From positions 25,957,431 to 26,021,430 of the forward strand of contig NC_046610.1 in assembly GCF_900324465.2 (NCBI RefSeq): 64,000 nt of DNA, read 5' to 3'. Positions 36,931 through 49,375 of the stretch are shown here, piece after piece (position 1 is the stretch's first letter; every line of letters starts with the position of its first letter). Made by a program: the position numbers and the translations under genes. This stretch comes from Anabas testudineus. Taxonomy: Eukaryota; Chordata; Actinopteri; Anabantiformes; Anabantidae. Below the pieces are notes generated by a model, which saw only the letters and a program-made list of their open reading frames with translations, searched no databases and was not told the origin of the DNA.

Positions 36931-37701
36931 CTTGTTGACAGTGTCTGCTCTGGACTCTGATCCCAACTCTGGACGAAGACGAGGTCAAAACTCCAGCGAC
37001 GTCACATTTACGTAAACGACCTCTTCCGGTTGACGACTCCAAAATACGTGTGGTGCGTTTGTGCGTACGTTGGTGGTGGATTAACCAGCGGCTCAATAAT
37101 AAAACTAACCGTCTGATTATCAGTGCTACTGTCTGTCTTTTCCAGTATAAGTAAATATCTGTTTTGCAGTCACTTCGAATAAAGCATAAATTTCACAGTC
37201 GTCCATCTGTCGTAGTGGACCGCGGCGTCTTCTTTAGTGGTGACCTCACTACTGCCCCCCTGAGGCCGGAGGATTGTTGTAAATCATCTCATTCCAAGAA
37301 CTAATGATCAAATATCAGGACCAAGATTTCGAAAGGACCAGAGGTAGAAAACGGCATAACAAGAATACTCAAGTAAAGTACAAGTACGTCAGTTTTGTAC
37401 TTTTACAATACATAAACAAATGCACCACATGTAAAAACAACTTTAATTCATATTTTAAGGAAGGAGGAAAGTTTGTGGTTAGAACCTGACATAACAAAAA
37501 TAAAGACAACACCCACTGACAGATGTTTGAGTAGATAATTTATTAAAGATTAATTACTATACATTACCAAAACATTTCAGTCGTTATCAACATAACAAAC
37601 AGGGCCCACACTGACTGAGGACCAGCGTTCAGATGATGTGGTGTGTACAACATGTATGTTACTCAAAGCAACCCATCGTGAGAGTTGACATCCATCCTTC
37701 T
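36931..37701. other. ddt promoter side and chchd10 3' end
   Basis: The first 250 bases upstream of ddt are GC-richer and lack a TATA box. The chchd10 poly(A) signal (complement of AATAAA) is at about 37,539-37,544. No other gene. Confidence 0.5.
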
Positions 37702-39556
37702 TCATACCAAGGATGACAAACCTACAGAAAAATGATAAATACATGTCAATGTAATAAATAATAAATAAATGTAATATGTGACTCCTACATTTAGACGCGG
37801 ACACACTCGTGTTATCAGCTACAGGTGAAATATAACAGAACCTGATCCTAGCTCTTTCTGAGACTAAAGCAGTCAATCTTTGGCCACATACTCACCGTGG
37901 GAGAACTTGCACTGTTTGAGCGCCTCATTGAAGCCTTCACATAAACTCAGGTCGGTCTGGTTGGTGGCACAGTCCAGGAACTGTCTGACCTCAAAGTGAC
38001 AGGGGCTTGGCTGGGCTGGAGCAGGCCTGGGGGGCTCCTGGAGTGTTATCAATAAAAAAAATGATAAAAAAAAAATGCTTATTTAAAAAACCATATCTAT
38101 TTCACATACTAACAGCAGCAGATCCACCTCTTACCTGGTACGCAGGCTTGGCTGGCTCTGGACTACTGTTGCTGCTGCTGCCACTAAACGCTCCTGTCAG
38201 GGCGCTACCAACTACGTGACCCACAGCTGAACCTACTGCCACCCCTGCAGCCGTTGTGGCCATCTGGGCCATGAGGCCAGGTCCCTGGGACTGAGCCGGA
38301 GCTGGGGCCAATGAGGCAGGAGGTGGATGAGCAGGGGGTGGAGCATGGGATGGAGCTGGACTAGAAACAGAATAATAAAAGTCAATTTTTTCACACTGTA
38401 AAGTCAGTTCACAGCAAAATTAATATTCACAAGTGACTTAATAGAATATTATGTCATTTAAGTCATGCCACACTGCATAAAAAGTACTTTTTTTTCACGT
38501 CTATTTTGAGCCAGTGCCTTTTATATGTTTACTTAAGCAACACTGTGAATGCATGGCTTCAGTACCACAACGTTCCCACACTGTGGTACTATACTTGTAC
38601 TACTATGTGGTGGTACTTTTAGTAATGTGGCACATTACTAGACGATCAGCTGCTTTTTTTTTCAACATATTGCAACATTATGGTTTTCAGGACCTTTAAG
38701 CCTCATTTCCAGAGTAAACGCCTGCTCACTGTTCAGACTAAGAACCATGACTGCAGTAAAATCCCTCCTGTAGTTTATAGTATCAGAAGTCCTAATAAAT
38801 ATCAAATGTAGACACTGGAGAAACATCAAACAGGTGATGCTGGAATCTGATGATTGATACATTCATTCATTAAACAATCCTCTGTCAAAGTGGATCACCA
38901 GCTGTATGGATGATGGAGGAGAGAATAGATAGGAAGGGACCTCACACCTCCACAAATCTGACACTTCCAATCATTTAGCTGCAGTGTGTTATTTCTGAAG
39001 CCCAGGGAGATTATTACAAAACCTTTTCCGAGTGACCTTGCCAAGAACCTGACTTCAGTCTGGACCTCACATGGCCTCATAGTGAATGATGACGCAACAC
39101 GGAGTCTGCTGGATGGAGGTTCACGTAAAACCAATGACTGAACCAAAGACGATGAGATGCAAAAACAAAGTCAAAGTATGTTAAGTTAAATATGGGGTTT
39201 GTTTGTTTTTTCAGAAACGTAGCCTGTGAAAAGCATTTGTTGTCCTCCTGGTCAAACGTGTCACCCTCTGCTGACTTACAAACTACGTGGTAGTTAGTTT
39301 TTAACTAACAGCCCCCGTCACTTGTTTAATCTTTGATGTGTATGAACATTTGTCCACAGCACTATCTTTACAGGCAAACTGATTTAAGTGCGGGCACTGA
39401 TGGTTTGTCTTTAGCCGGACTCTGACACCTGACACCGGGAAGCTCCAGCAGCGCAGGCTGCGCCCGGAGCGGCTGGAGCTGAACGTACGGTCCTTACCTG
39501 ACCGGAGCTGGAGCCGGAGCTGGAGCTGATGAGCGGCTGCGGCTTCCTCTGGCCAT
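37702..39556 (-). CDS. chchd10: coiled-coil-helix-coiled-coil-helix protein, CHCHD10-type
   Basis: Four coding exons on the minus strand: 39,556-39,498; 38,360-38,135; 38,037-37,896; 37,721-37,702. They join in phase to 148 residues. The basic N-terminus [17 protein letters not shown] suits mitochondrial import. It is followed by a Pro/Ala-rich stretch, the conserved hydrophobic glycine-rich segment [20 protein letters not shown], and a C-terminal CHCH domain with twin CX9C motifs ([11 protein letters not shown] and [11 protein letters not shown]), whose cysteines form two disulfides in the intermembrane space. The tail HGLSSLV matches the family ending. CHCHD10 acts in the intermembrane space with the MICOS/cristae machinery and is paralogous to CHCHD2. 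The synteny with ddt and gstt supports CHCHD10. The last coding exon has only 20 nt. The region upstream of the ATG (39,430-39,660) is GC-rich, like a CpG promoter. Confidence 0.93.
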
Positions 39557-39659
39557 GTCTGACACCACGCACTAACTTTATGAACACACCGGGCTGAAGA
39601 ACTGCAGAGCTCAGCGTCCTCACGCTGCTGTACCCGAGTCACCGGCGGCTGAACGTCGC

Positions 39660-42600
39660 AGGACGCACATGTAGTGACCTTGTGCGGCGCTCACCCTTGT
39701 TATGTATATACGCGCATGTACACAGATATCGCGAGATTATCCCACTGCATTCCCACGGCTGGAGGCTGGATCTCTGCCTGTGCTGGGAGTGAAGCGCTGC
39801 AGCGGTGGGCACAGCGCCACCTGCTGGAGAGGAGGGACATGCTGTACATGACTTGAAAACTCCAATTTAATTCCACGTAGTTATAAAATCATAAAACAGA
39901 AGGCAAATCAAAAGTCTACAGTGTAAACAAACAGCCTTAGATACTGTGATCAAAAAGACATAAAAACAGTAAAAACATTCAAACTATTTAAAGAGTCACA
40001 CATTAAAATTTATTTAGAAACAATAAAGAATAAAAGGGGTACCACTTCTACTACTCACTTCTTCAGTTTAATTGTTATCACTTGGATAGCCCAGGAACCT
40101 CACTAGTCATTTACCTGCATTACTTGTTGTTTAAGCAGATTCATTAGAAAAAACAAATGTAAGAGTAAAAAAAGGATTAACATTAACAAAATGTGCAATG
40201 AGATGAAATGTATGACTATAAGATGAGGTCAAAGTCTTTCGTGACACATTCAACATCAATATGGAGCCAACCATAACTTTTGAAGAGTGATCATTTTTCA
40301 GAAATGTCATCTGTAAGGAGATGGAAGCATCAGAAGGATTGGACTTTCTGCTGGCTCAGCTGTGAGCGGCACACAGTTACTTTTTACTTGTTGAAATAGT
40401 GGGAGTACCTACCCCAAAAATGACCCATCCTGACACAACCCAGAACACCCCCTCTGGATGTGTAAATGTATCCCCTGCAATAACACAGACAGAGCAGGAT
40501 ATATATTAATATAGCACAATTAAACTTTGCAAAGCTTTCCTAACTGCTGAGAAGATTAAAACAATATAACATAAAAGAATTAAACCAAAAGAGAGAAAAA
40601 ATATGTATTTTTATTTTTGCTTTTTGTAATAGGTGATGATTCGGTTTGGAACCTTTTGACTTTTTGGAACAGTCTCAAATAACTTTTCCAGTTGTCATCT
40701 CATGTGAGTCACAAAACCTGGTGGGGGGGGGGTTAACAAACAGTGTTTTAATTTTCATTCTATTGTACTTTAAGAGGCTTCAGCTGAAAATGCGGATCGT
40801 GACTGGGGAAACGTGCGCAACAAAGATCTACTTGAAGCAGAAGTCTCCTTAAAGCTTAAGGACTGTTTAAGGCTTATTAAGGCTTAAAAGTCTTATTAAA
40901 ATACAGAAAGACTAGAGACTACTGGACCGTATATTGAGATGTCCCAGCGCTTTGTTAATTTAACCAGTGATATTGATTGATATATTTAGTCAGTTAGGGT
41001 AAATGCTTCTTTTTACGAGCATCGTGTTAGTCTGTGTCTCCTACTTTTAAAATACTGTTTTTGATATAGTTCAATATTGTTGCATTTGAGTTTCAATTTG
41101 AAAAACCGTCATATTACTTGATGTGTGACTAAACCTCGGACATGTTTGAAATACCAGAGCATATTGTGAATGTTATTGAGCAATTAAATAACCAACTAAA
41201 TCCTGAAGAATTAATAAACGTTCATTTATTAAACACTATTGATCCACTGAATGATGACTTAAATAGTGGTGAGTTCTTAGACGGTCAAACCGACCCTCAT
41301 ACACAACTGCACAGGAATGTAGCTGCAGAGATAGAACGGGGAGAGATGCTGAGATATGGTTTGTGTCCATTAGATCAAATGAACAGTGCCTTTGGAGTAG
41401 GCCTACATCCCCACCCATAGTGCAGAGGTACGGAGCTTTTAGATAAATTGGGATAGTCTGATTTAGAATTACTGTCGGATAAGAATGTAGAATTGGTCAT
41501 GCAAATAGTTAGAAACCCGGGAAACCCGTTTCTTTTTGTACCACTCTTTCAATAATACGCACTTTAAAGGAAAAAGTCATCAGATGTGCTTCTCTATCAA
41601 CCTGGCCCATCTGTTAGAACCCCACAGCACAGATTTACAGGCCTCAGAGCACAGGTTGGAAATCCACTGGCTGATGTGCATAGATCTGATCACCCAGGGT
41701 TCAAACATTCTTTGTCTGACTGATAAAGATGTACAACAGCATTATGTAGGTTCTCTATGCTTTTTACCGAGGCGATTGGCAGCAACTCCCGCAAGCGTCC
41801 CTCATCATTTCAGCTCGGAGAAAAATATAACGTATGTCACTCACTATCCAGATCCCGAGGCATACAGGGCGGTGGGTAGGTTTGTATTATAAAAAGGAAC
41901 TTTCCAAACCAAGAAATTTAATTCAGTGGTACATTGTGCTGATGCTGTGTGAAACGTTTTAATACAAAGCCGTTAACAAAGTACAAAGAGAATGTCACTG
42001 ATGGTAAGAATAAATGACAATGAATCAAACGTGTACATGTATATATTTTATTTAAAAAAATCTTCATTGTTTAACAAAACACCTCCTTATTCTTTCTCAT
42101 CTATATGTGATCACAAAACAAACCATCCCACCCCAAAATCTTTTTCATTATGCTGCAATTTTGAGTCATGGATTAAACCATGTCTCAAGGAGGGATGGTA
42201 CATATAATAAATCAGTTATTTGAGCAACCAACAACGTCAAACTCTCACCTGAAAAGTTTTACTTCAGAAATATGTGAGGTTTTTAGGACAGATCATATAT
42301 GAGGATGGTGTTAAGACAGGCTATAAAAGAGATAAGATCACTTCTGTGAATGGTTCTCTATTACCATCATTTCCTTGAGGGATGCTCTGCTAAAGCCACA
42401 TCAAGCAGCAAGGGTAGAGGTCATTAACCAACATTGAAAAGGGATCATGTGAAGCTCTCCCAAAAAGACTGAAAAACTGAGTTCATTGAAGAACTGAGAC
42501 ACGGTATGTTAATCCAGACTATTAAAATACATCAAGCTGAACCAGCTGAAAGATGAAATGGTACATGTGGACTTGTTACATGTAGATGTAAGGTAGAAAT

Positions 42601-43020
42601 AAACGCATTACATTTGTTCATTTAATCTTTGCTACTTAAGTCGCAGTTAGTCTTGTCAACTAACTTAGAAAAGCGGAAAGTAAAGTCAGAATAACTGAAA
42701 GCAGCACTGTGAGCCCTGCAGTCTTTAGAGGTCGGATAGGTCTTCACCTGTCCTCAACCTACAGGTGTGTTTCAAAGCCGACACCTGGGGGCGACAGAGT
42801 TCCGTCCGGGTGCTGCTCACTGTTCAAACGAAGAAGAAGTTATCACATCAACAAAGCCTCCATCGGCTGGTTGTTTAACTTATTAATATTTCTGAACGGC
42901 AGAGCCAACTAATGATGGCGTTCAGATAGCACTGGATCGTGTTTCTTGTAGCCAGCGTCGTCTTCAGAAGTGAAACTCGGTTCTTGCCTCCCAAAGGTCG
43001 AGTGTTTAGCGCTCACTGTG
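39660..43020. other. long spacer with small unassigned open frames
   Basis: No recognised gene. Two open frames, 41,142-41,420 (92 aa) and 41,536-41,892 (118 aa, MCFSINLAHLLEPHSTDLQ), lie in one region and could be pieces of one old element. I do not recognise the family. 39,860-41,100 and 42,000-42,700 look like unique AT-rich DNA. Confidence 0.4.
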
Positions 43021-43023
43021 ACC

Positions 43024-44333
43024 ATGTCGGCGGCTGCCATGGACTTCCACTCTCAGATCGCCTCCATCATGGAGGTGCTCGCTAACGCGGCCGTCGCTGA
43101 GATTTGTAAAGTCGTGGACGACGGATACGCGGTGGTTCATCTGGAAATGTCTCGAAGCCAGAAGGAGAACGAGTTCCTGCGGAGGAAAATCAAACTGCTG
43201 GAGCTGCAGATCGCACGGTACCGAGCGGAGAGAGTGAGGGGAGCGGAGGGCTCCCTGGGCAGCCGTTTCCCCGGGGTCCGTCTCTTTAACCGGCAGAACA
43301 ATGACTCACTGGCCGGTAAGTAAAACTCCCCACTCCTCTAAAGTTATAACCTCCATCCAGAAACCTGGCGAGCTCAGCAGTGTGTTTTAACCCTTGTTTC
43401 ACCTCACACCACAGTCAGACAGTGCTGTGTCAGTGTTAGGTTTTCTGCCTCACTTTAACCCGGACCAGCCGCACATCAGCTGGCGTCTCATGGTTCTAGT
43501 TTGGGGAGTTGTGTTGTTTGAAACACTGTGCTGACAGACTTTATTGTGTTCAGCTGTAGAAATGACGATGATTTTAATGTTCCACCAGGCCCCTCTCTGC
43601 AGGGAAGGACCAGGTTTCTGAACCGAGATCCAGGGCTTAGACAGTCTGTCCAGAAGAGCCAGCCCATCAACCTGGACCAGGATCCTGATCAGGAGGTCGT
43701 GACCACCACCAAAACGGAGGTAGATGCTCCACAGTATACTAACTGAAGAAAACCATCTTCCTGTAGTTCCTGTGTGTGCGCAATCCCAAAATCTAAAGGA
43801 GAGTTTTTTAATACACCATCAGTGAAGTCAGTTACATGTAGGATGGGGACATCCTGTGTCTGGACAGAGATGGAGAGACATGCAGACTAAATGTGGGTTA
43901 CAGTCCGAGATGTTCTGAGCTGATTCTGAAGAATTAGTTTCAGCTAAAATACAGTCGTCCAAATGCTGGTCCTTTTTACTTTTACTTAACTGTATAACCC
44001 GGGATTATCTCCCTTTATCACCTCTCCATAGTTGTTGTGACATGTTCACAGGATGTGTTGTCCCAGAACAGTAGACGACTGTTAGAGAAAATGTTATGAC
44101 ACTGAGAAACGAGAATAGAATGCAATAGACAATAGACATCAGCTGGTCATCTGCCGGGCTTATACTGAAATAAATTCACAGTCCAGAGCAGATGTAATGC
44201 AGATTCTTCTTCTACACACCTGTAGGTTGACGACAGGTGAAGACCGGGCTCACAGTGCTGCTTTCAGTTATTCTGACTTTACTTTCCGCTTTTCTAAGTG
44301 AGTTGACAAGACTGACAGCGATTAAATGAACAA

Positions 44334-44377
<44 letters not shown>

Positions 44378-44487
44378 ATATATATATATATATACATACA
44401 TACATACATACATACGTACGTACATACGTACATACACACATACATACATACATACATACATACATGTATACATACATGCGTATACAA

Positions 44488-44520
<33 letters not shown>

Positions 44521-46781
44521 GCTGCTCTGTGCTCTGTGCAGTTGACAAAAAAATACTTGGTGGTCCATCCTCAGGTATGAGGATTTCACATTTCACATTT
44601 TGCTGCTGCTGCCACTCTAGGCAATTTCTTAGTTTACCTTTATTAATGGACCAGCACTGCATACGGTTATATGGTAATATTACGGTTACAACCGGCCCTT
44701 TGAGAGTAATTACACTGCTCAAGAAATAAAGGAACACTTTGAAAACTCATTAGATTTCAATGGGAAATATAGAAATAATGCTGGATATTTATACTGACTG
44801 GGTGATGTGTTAGGAAAAAGGCTGCCACATCGTTTGATGGTAATTAAAATTATCAATGGCATTAATTTCTTCATCCTGTAGAATACTCTCACCACATGAG
44901 GCAGAGCATTGTTGTCACCAGGGGCAACCACCCAGGACCCACAGTCAGGCCCTACACTGGTGCAGTTGGTCCAGGGTTGCTCCTGACCCATATGCTTGCC
45001 TGACCTAAATCCATTAGAACAAGGATTGTTCATCTCGATACCTAATGACAGTCGGGGTGCTGTTGTCTAGCCTGTAGAGGTCTCTGCATCCCTTCATTGA
45101 TATGCCTCCCCAGACCATTACTGACCCACCACTAAACTGATCATGGTAAACGATGTAACAGGCAGCATAACATTCTCCACAGCTTCTCCAGACCATTCAT
45201 GTCTATCACATGTGTTCGGGGTGAACCTGCTCTCATCTGTGAAAAGCACAGGGGCCCAGTGGCAGACCTGCCAAGTCTGCTACTATCACAAATGCCAATT
45301 GAGCTCTACGGTGCCCGGGCAGTAAACACAGGGCCCACAAGAATATGTCTGACCCTCAGGCCACCCTCATGAAGTCTGTTTCTGATCGTTTGGTTAGAGA
45401 CATTACCAACCAGTGGCCTGCTAGAGTCATTTTGTAGGGCTCTGATTGTTCCTCCTTGCACAAAGGAGCGGTTTAGTTGTTGTTTAAGCATTAAGGATAT
45501 TCTACAGCCCTGTCCAGCAGAGCAACTGCCTGTCTCTAGGAATCTTGTCTGTGCTGGGAGACACAGTAAGCCTTCTGTCAGTGGTACGTATTAATGTACC
45601 ATCCTGGAGGAGTGTGGAGTGAGGAACATTTCCAGGAAATTATCTAAAGAATGCTGAATATTGTTTTGTTTTTTTTGTTTTTTGTATTAAAAATGGCTAA
45701 TATCACTAGTACCTAACTATCAGTGTTATTATACTTGCAGTATTTGTAGTCATTTTAAATTAGTTTGTCCTCTTAGTCAGCAGAGCCAGAAGAGGAGGGG
45801 GAGCTGCTGATCGTCAAGGTGGAGGAAGCGATGGAGACGGCTGCCACCAACCACAAGGACACCACCATCAGCACTGGAGGAGATGCCAACACTGACACGT
45901 CAGTCCACATCGCCTTGAAGGACGTCAGCGCTAGACACCGCAGCGAAACGGAGGTCAGTGGATCTGACGTCGTCACCTTTGTTGTCAGCAGGACAGCTGA
46001 AACTGACAGCCTCAGTTCCCGTGTGACAGGAAGTGATGTCAGAGCAGAGGAGGGTCCCCCTCTGAACTCAGTCGCCAATGTGACGGCACTCAGAGATGCC
46101 ATGCCTGCTTCCTTTGCTGATGTAACAGATGGTGGGAAATATGATGAGGCAGTGTTAGACGCCTCGTCAGAGGTGATAGTCATTGATGGAGGAGGGACAT
46201 CAGACAAAGAGGGAGAGGACTGTGAGTGGTCACATGTAGACCAGACAAACAGAGAAGCAGGCAGAGGGAGAGAGAGAGACATACAAACTCCATTACCAAT
46301 GATTCAGTCTACTGAGTCTACTGGGTTGCAATCGGCAGGACACAGGTCAGTGCAGAGGGCGCCTCGTGACGACCCTCCAGGACCATCAGGTGGTGCACAT
46401 ACTTCCAGCATCAACTCTTCCAGTGATTCTCTGCCCAGCCTGCCTCTGAACTGCCCTGTGGCCCCAACCAGCCAACACAAGCGCTTCTCCAGCAGCTTCC
46501 ACCAATCTTTTTACCACGCTGTCACCATGGAGCGTCCATACGGCTGCACCAGTTGCACCAAGCGCTTCTTCCTGGAGTCTGACCTGCAGAAGCACATGGC
46601 CCGGCACACCAGGGAGAAGCCCTACACATGTCCGCTGTGCAGCAAGAGCTTTGTCTGCCAGAGCCAGCTGGACATCCACCGCAACGTTCACACCGGGGAG
46701 AGACCCTTCAGCTGCTCTGTCTGCAACCGACGCTTCTCCCACCCCAGCAATCTCAAAAGGCACCAGAAGATCCAGCACTGA
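43024..46781 (+). CDS. C2H2 zinc-finger protein, teleost coiled-coil type, three fingers
   Basis: Three exons: 43,024-43,315; 43,589-43,719; 45,777-46,781. They join in phase (1, then 0) to 475 residues. Exon 1 encodes the leucine-rich N-terminus typical of large teleost zinc-finger families ([20 protein letters not shown], then a coiled coil with [19 protein letters not shown]). The middle is long, acidic and Ser/Thr-rich, without recognised domains. The C-terminus (about residues 395-475) has three C2H2 fingers: CTSC...HMARH, CPLC...HRNVH and CSVC...HQKIQH. The linkers are TREKPY and TGERPF, and the third finger has a four-residue His spacing. Probably a nuclear sequence-specific DNA-binding protein; target unknown. 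Intron 2 holds a microsatellite and a Tc1/mariner relic. Paralogous to the gene at 54,050. A downstream terminal exon at 49,376 could be spliced alternatively to exon 1. Confidence 0.88.
44336..44519. repeat. compound (TA)n / (ACAT)n microsatellite
   Basis: TA tract 44,336-44,368, TG/TA to 44,395, ACAT repeats to about 44,470, then a second TA tract. It lies in intron 2 of the zinc-finger gene. The open frames over it (poly Tyr/Ile/His/Thr) are artefacts. Confidence 0.95.
44713..45640 (-). mobile_element. Tc1/mariner DNA transposon relic in a zinc-finger gene intron
   Basis: It begins TACACTGCTCAAGAAATAAAGG, a typical terminal repeat of a fish Tc1/mariner-like family. Minus-strand transposase pieces are [19 protein letters not shown] (about 45,400) and [20 protein letters not shown] (about 45,080-45,135). 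The catalytic and helix-turn-helix regions are partly deleted, frames are broken, and the opposite terminal repeat is missing. It belongs to the same family as the relics at 13,655-14,355 and 55,681-57,190. Confidence 0.85.
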
Positions 46782-49375
46782 GCACCAAAACCACACTTCC
46801 CCCATGACAATACTGTACCAAAGTTTCCATGAAGAGGACTCAGTTTTTTCTCTTACTATTATTTACAAAGTATTTTTTATATTTTTACAGAGCTGCTTCC
46901 AAAAAAAGTTTAATGTAAATAATAACAGAATGTCATGATTTGCACATAATTTAAAACCCATATTTGATTACAAATAGTAGAAAGACAACATTCAGTTCAA
47001 TTCAGTTGTTTTTTTTTTTAGCACACTAAAAGAAAGTTTCAGGTGTTGTTTTATCATTGAAACATGCTGTTTCATTTGAATAGTAGTAAAAATTAAATAA
47101 TGACAGTGAACTAGGGTCACAGTGATAGTGTAGTGGTAAGATTGATGCCCTCTGTGCTGTGGCCTACCTCCAGTAGGGGTCCTTAGGCGAGACCTCCTTA
47201 TGCTTACCCTGCCTTTGCCTTGTACCTTGTACCTCACTTGTAAGTTGCTTTGGATAAAAACGTTTGCCAAATGACTAAATATAAATATAAACCAAAAGCT
47301 GTTACGTAATCACAATGTCCAGCAAAATCAGTTGATGACAGCAGCTCTGCTGTGTAGTCACATATATGGACATCTTAGATGGATCCCACAGAAACTTCAC
47401 CTATTTTCTGTCACACAGCTTTGGCCCTGAGCAGCTCACAGCATCACTTTTCCTTAAAAACACTGTGTCACGTTCTTCCACACAAACACAAAGCTCCTTG
47501 CTACGTGCTCTGGCTGTTTTACCTCATGTTGTCCACAATTTGAAGTTAGTAACTCTGTGGACAAAATAAAACCAGACTCTAGAACACTGTGACTTAGCAT
47601 GTTTTGTCATGTCAGCTTCGTAAAATGTTATTTTTCCCAGTGGTGGAAGAAAAACTAACTAAAGAAACTACTAATTTGCAGAAACCATATTAATTAGGAG
47701 AATTTAAACAGGAGTCCCAGCATCTGTGCTTGGGCACTGTTGACTACTTGGACTAGTCTTGTAGAATATCATAGACCATGCAACTGATGAGAAAATGCAT
47801 TAGGAGAACTGGCTTTGGTTTTACTTCCTTTCTTAGTGGCGTTAAATGTGTGTTTTAAACAACAGTACTAAAACAACAAGCCCACATTTAGGTTGATGAT
47901 GAAAAATGAACTTGAGACAAACGTTCAAAATTTAAAAACTTTATCTCCTGCTATTAGAGCATACCAATATATCAGATTTTTACATCCAAGTGAGACAGGT
48001 GGCTGACATATTTCTTGCATGATTCAAATAATAAGTCACGCTGAATGACTACACTTGCTTTTATCCTTAGGTTTTAGCTGTGAAATGTTGTTCAAAAGGA
48101 TAAATAAAAACCAGAGTTGTCTGGGGAAAGGCAGGCCATGGACAACGAGAAATTCATGGAGCCACTGCATAAATATTGGTTATAACCAATAAAACAATTA
48201 GGAAAGTCTTGAAAAAAGAAAGAAACCAGTGGTGTGCCTGGCAACAATTTATACCAGTGATTTGGCTCACGTAAACGTTGGGTGATCTGGTACTAAAGAT
48301 GTTCTTCTTTATGTTATTTAATAATATATCCAGATGTGAATACCAGGAAATGAAAGCTGAATGTTTGTCTCATTCATGTTTTGATCTGAAACTCAAATGT
48401 TTCTGGTGTACAGTGTATTCAGATGATTGATTGTTACAGCAGCAGCAGGTTTGTATATTTATATGTAAGTGTTTCAGTGTCCTGAGAATATCAGTTTAGA
48501 GTTTGTCTTGTTTTTCAGAGACTTTTCTAGTTTTTATATGATCACTTATTTAATTTTGTAATGAGAGTTCTTCTGTCTCTGTAGCTCAAGAAACACGTAT
48601 GACCACAGCAGTGATACTGTATACTACTACTCTAAATATAACGGCATGTTTAACCGTTTAAATTCCTTTAATCAGAGCTTTGAGCCCTCCAAAGAAGAGA
48701 AGGAAATGTATCAGAAATTTATATTTGAGTGCATACAGTGAAATAATAAATCATATTTTCTCTTTCTTGTCTGATTGTATAGTTTTATTACATGCATGAT
48801 TTGCTGGTGACAGAGTGGAAGCAGCATGGAATGCAGTCGAAATGAACAGAATAACACATCCACTCATGTCTGAAGTCATAACTATGTATGTCAGAGGCAC
48901 ATGGGTTTTCTGTGTCAGCTAAGCTGCTCCCTTTTCTTTCCAGGCTCAGGGACCTCTGAAAAACACATGCAGCCCTCAAAGCCATGAGGAAAAGATGGAT
49001 AAAGTGCAAGGTATCAATCTTTTCTCCAATCACATCGTGCTCCTGCAAGAAAATTCTTCCATGATCTTGGTTTAAAGAGTGAGGTGAAAAAGGTATATGT
49101 ACCTGTCTAACCACTCCCAAAACAACCTTATTCAGGTCTGTCAGTGTCAGTGACATTTCTCAGGTTTCCAACTGACAACAACATCCCACCAGACTTTCAG
49201 TTAATTCATAGAGAAGCTCCTTCTCTGCTGCTGGTGGTCTCACAACAAATCATTTAAATTGCAGTAATATTCCAAAACAAATAAATTTGATCTTTTTCCT
49301 GTATTTTTCATTACATTTGGAACTGTCATATAAAATATTTTTTCTAATTGTGCTCCTTTGCTGTGGACCCACCAG
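46782..49375. other. 3' flank of the three-finger gene and spacer
   Basis: No gene exon with the family N-terminus is visible here. A tRNA-derived SINE lies at 47,113-47,285. Confidence 0.55.
47113..47285 (+). mobile_element. tRNA-derived SINE
   Basis: The head GATAGTGTAGTGGTAAGATT is followed by the tail TACCTCACTTGTAAGTTGCT then TTGGATAAAAACGTTTGCC and A/T-rich repeats. It is a different subfamily from the lectin-block SINE. Confidence 0.65.

Noticed and set aside
44212-44737. Overlapping open frames of Tyr/Ile/His/Thr repeats on both strands
   Set aside because: They are translations of a (TA)n/(ACAT)n microsatellite.
46386-46805. 139-codon minus-strand frame over the zinc-finger exon
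   Set aside because: Antisense shadow of GC-rich finger coding sequence.
48788-49156. 122-codon minus-strand frame
   Set aside because: No recognisable domain or splice context; composition fits random AT-rich sequence.
49348-49375. ATG at 49,348 as the start of the four-finger protein
   Set aside because: It lies before a good splice acceptor, and the first nine residues look like intron; family members get their N-terminus from a separate coiled-coil exon.
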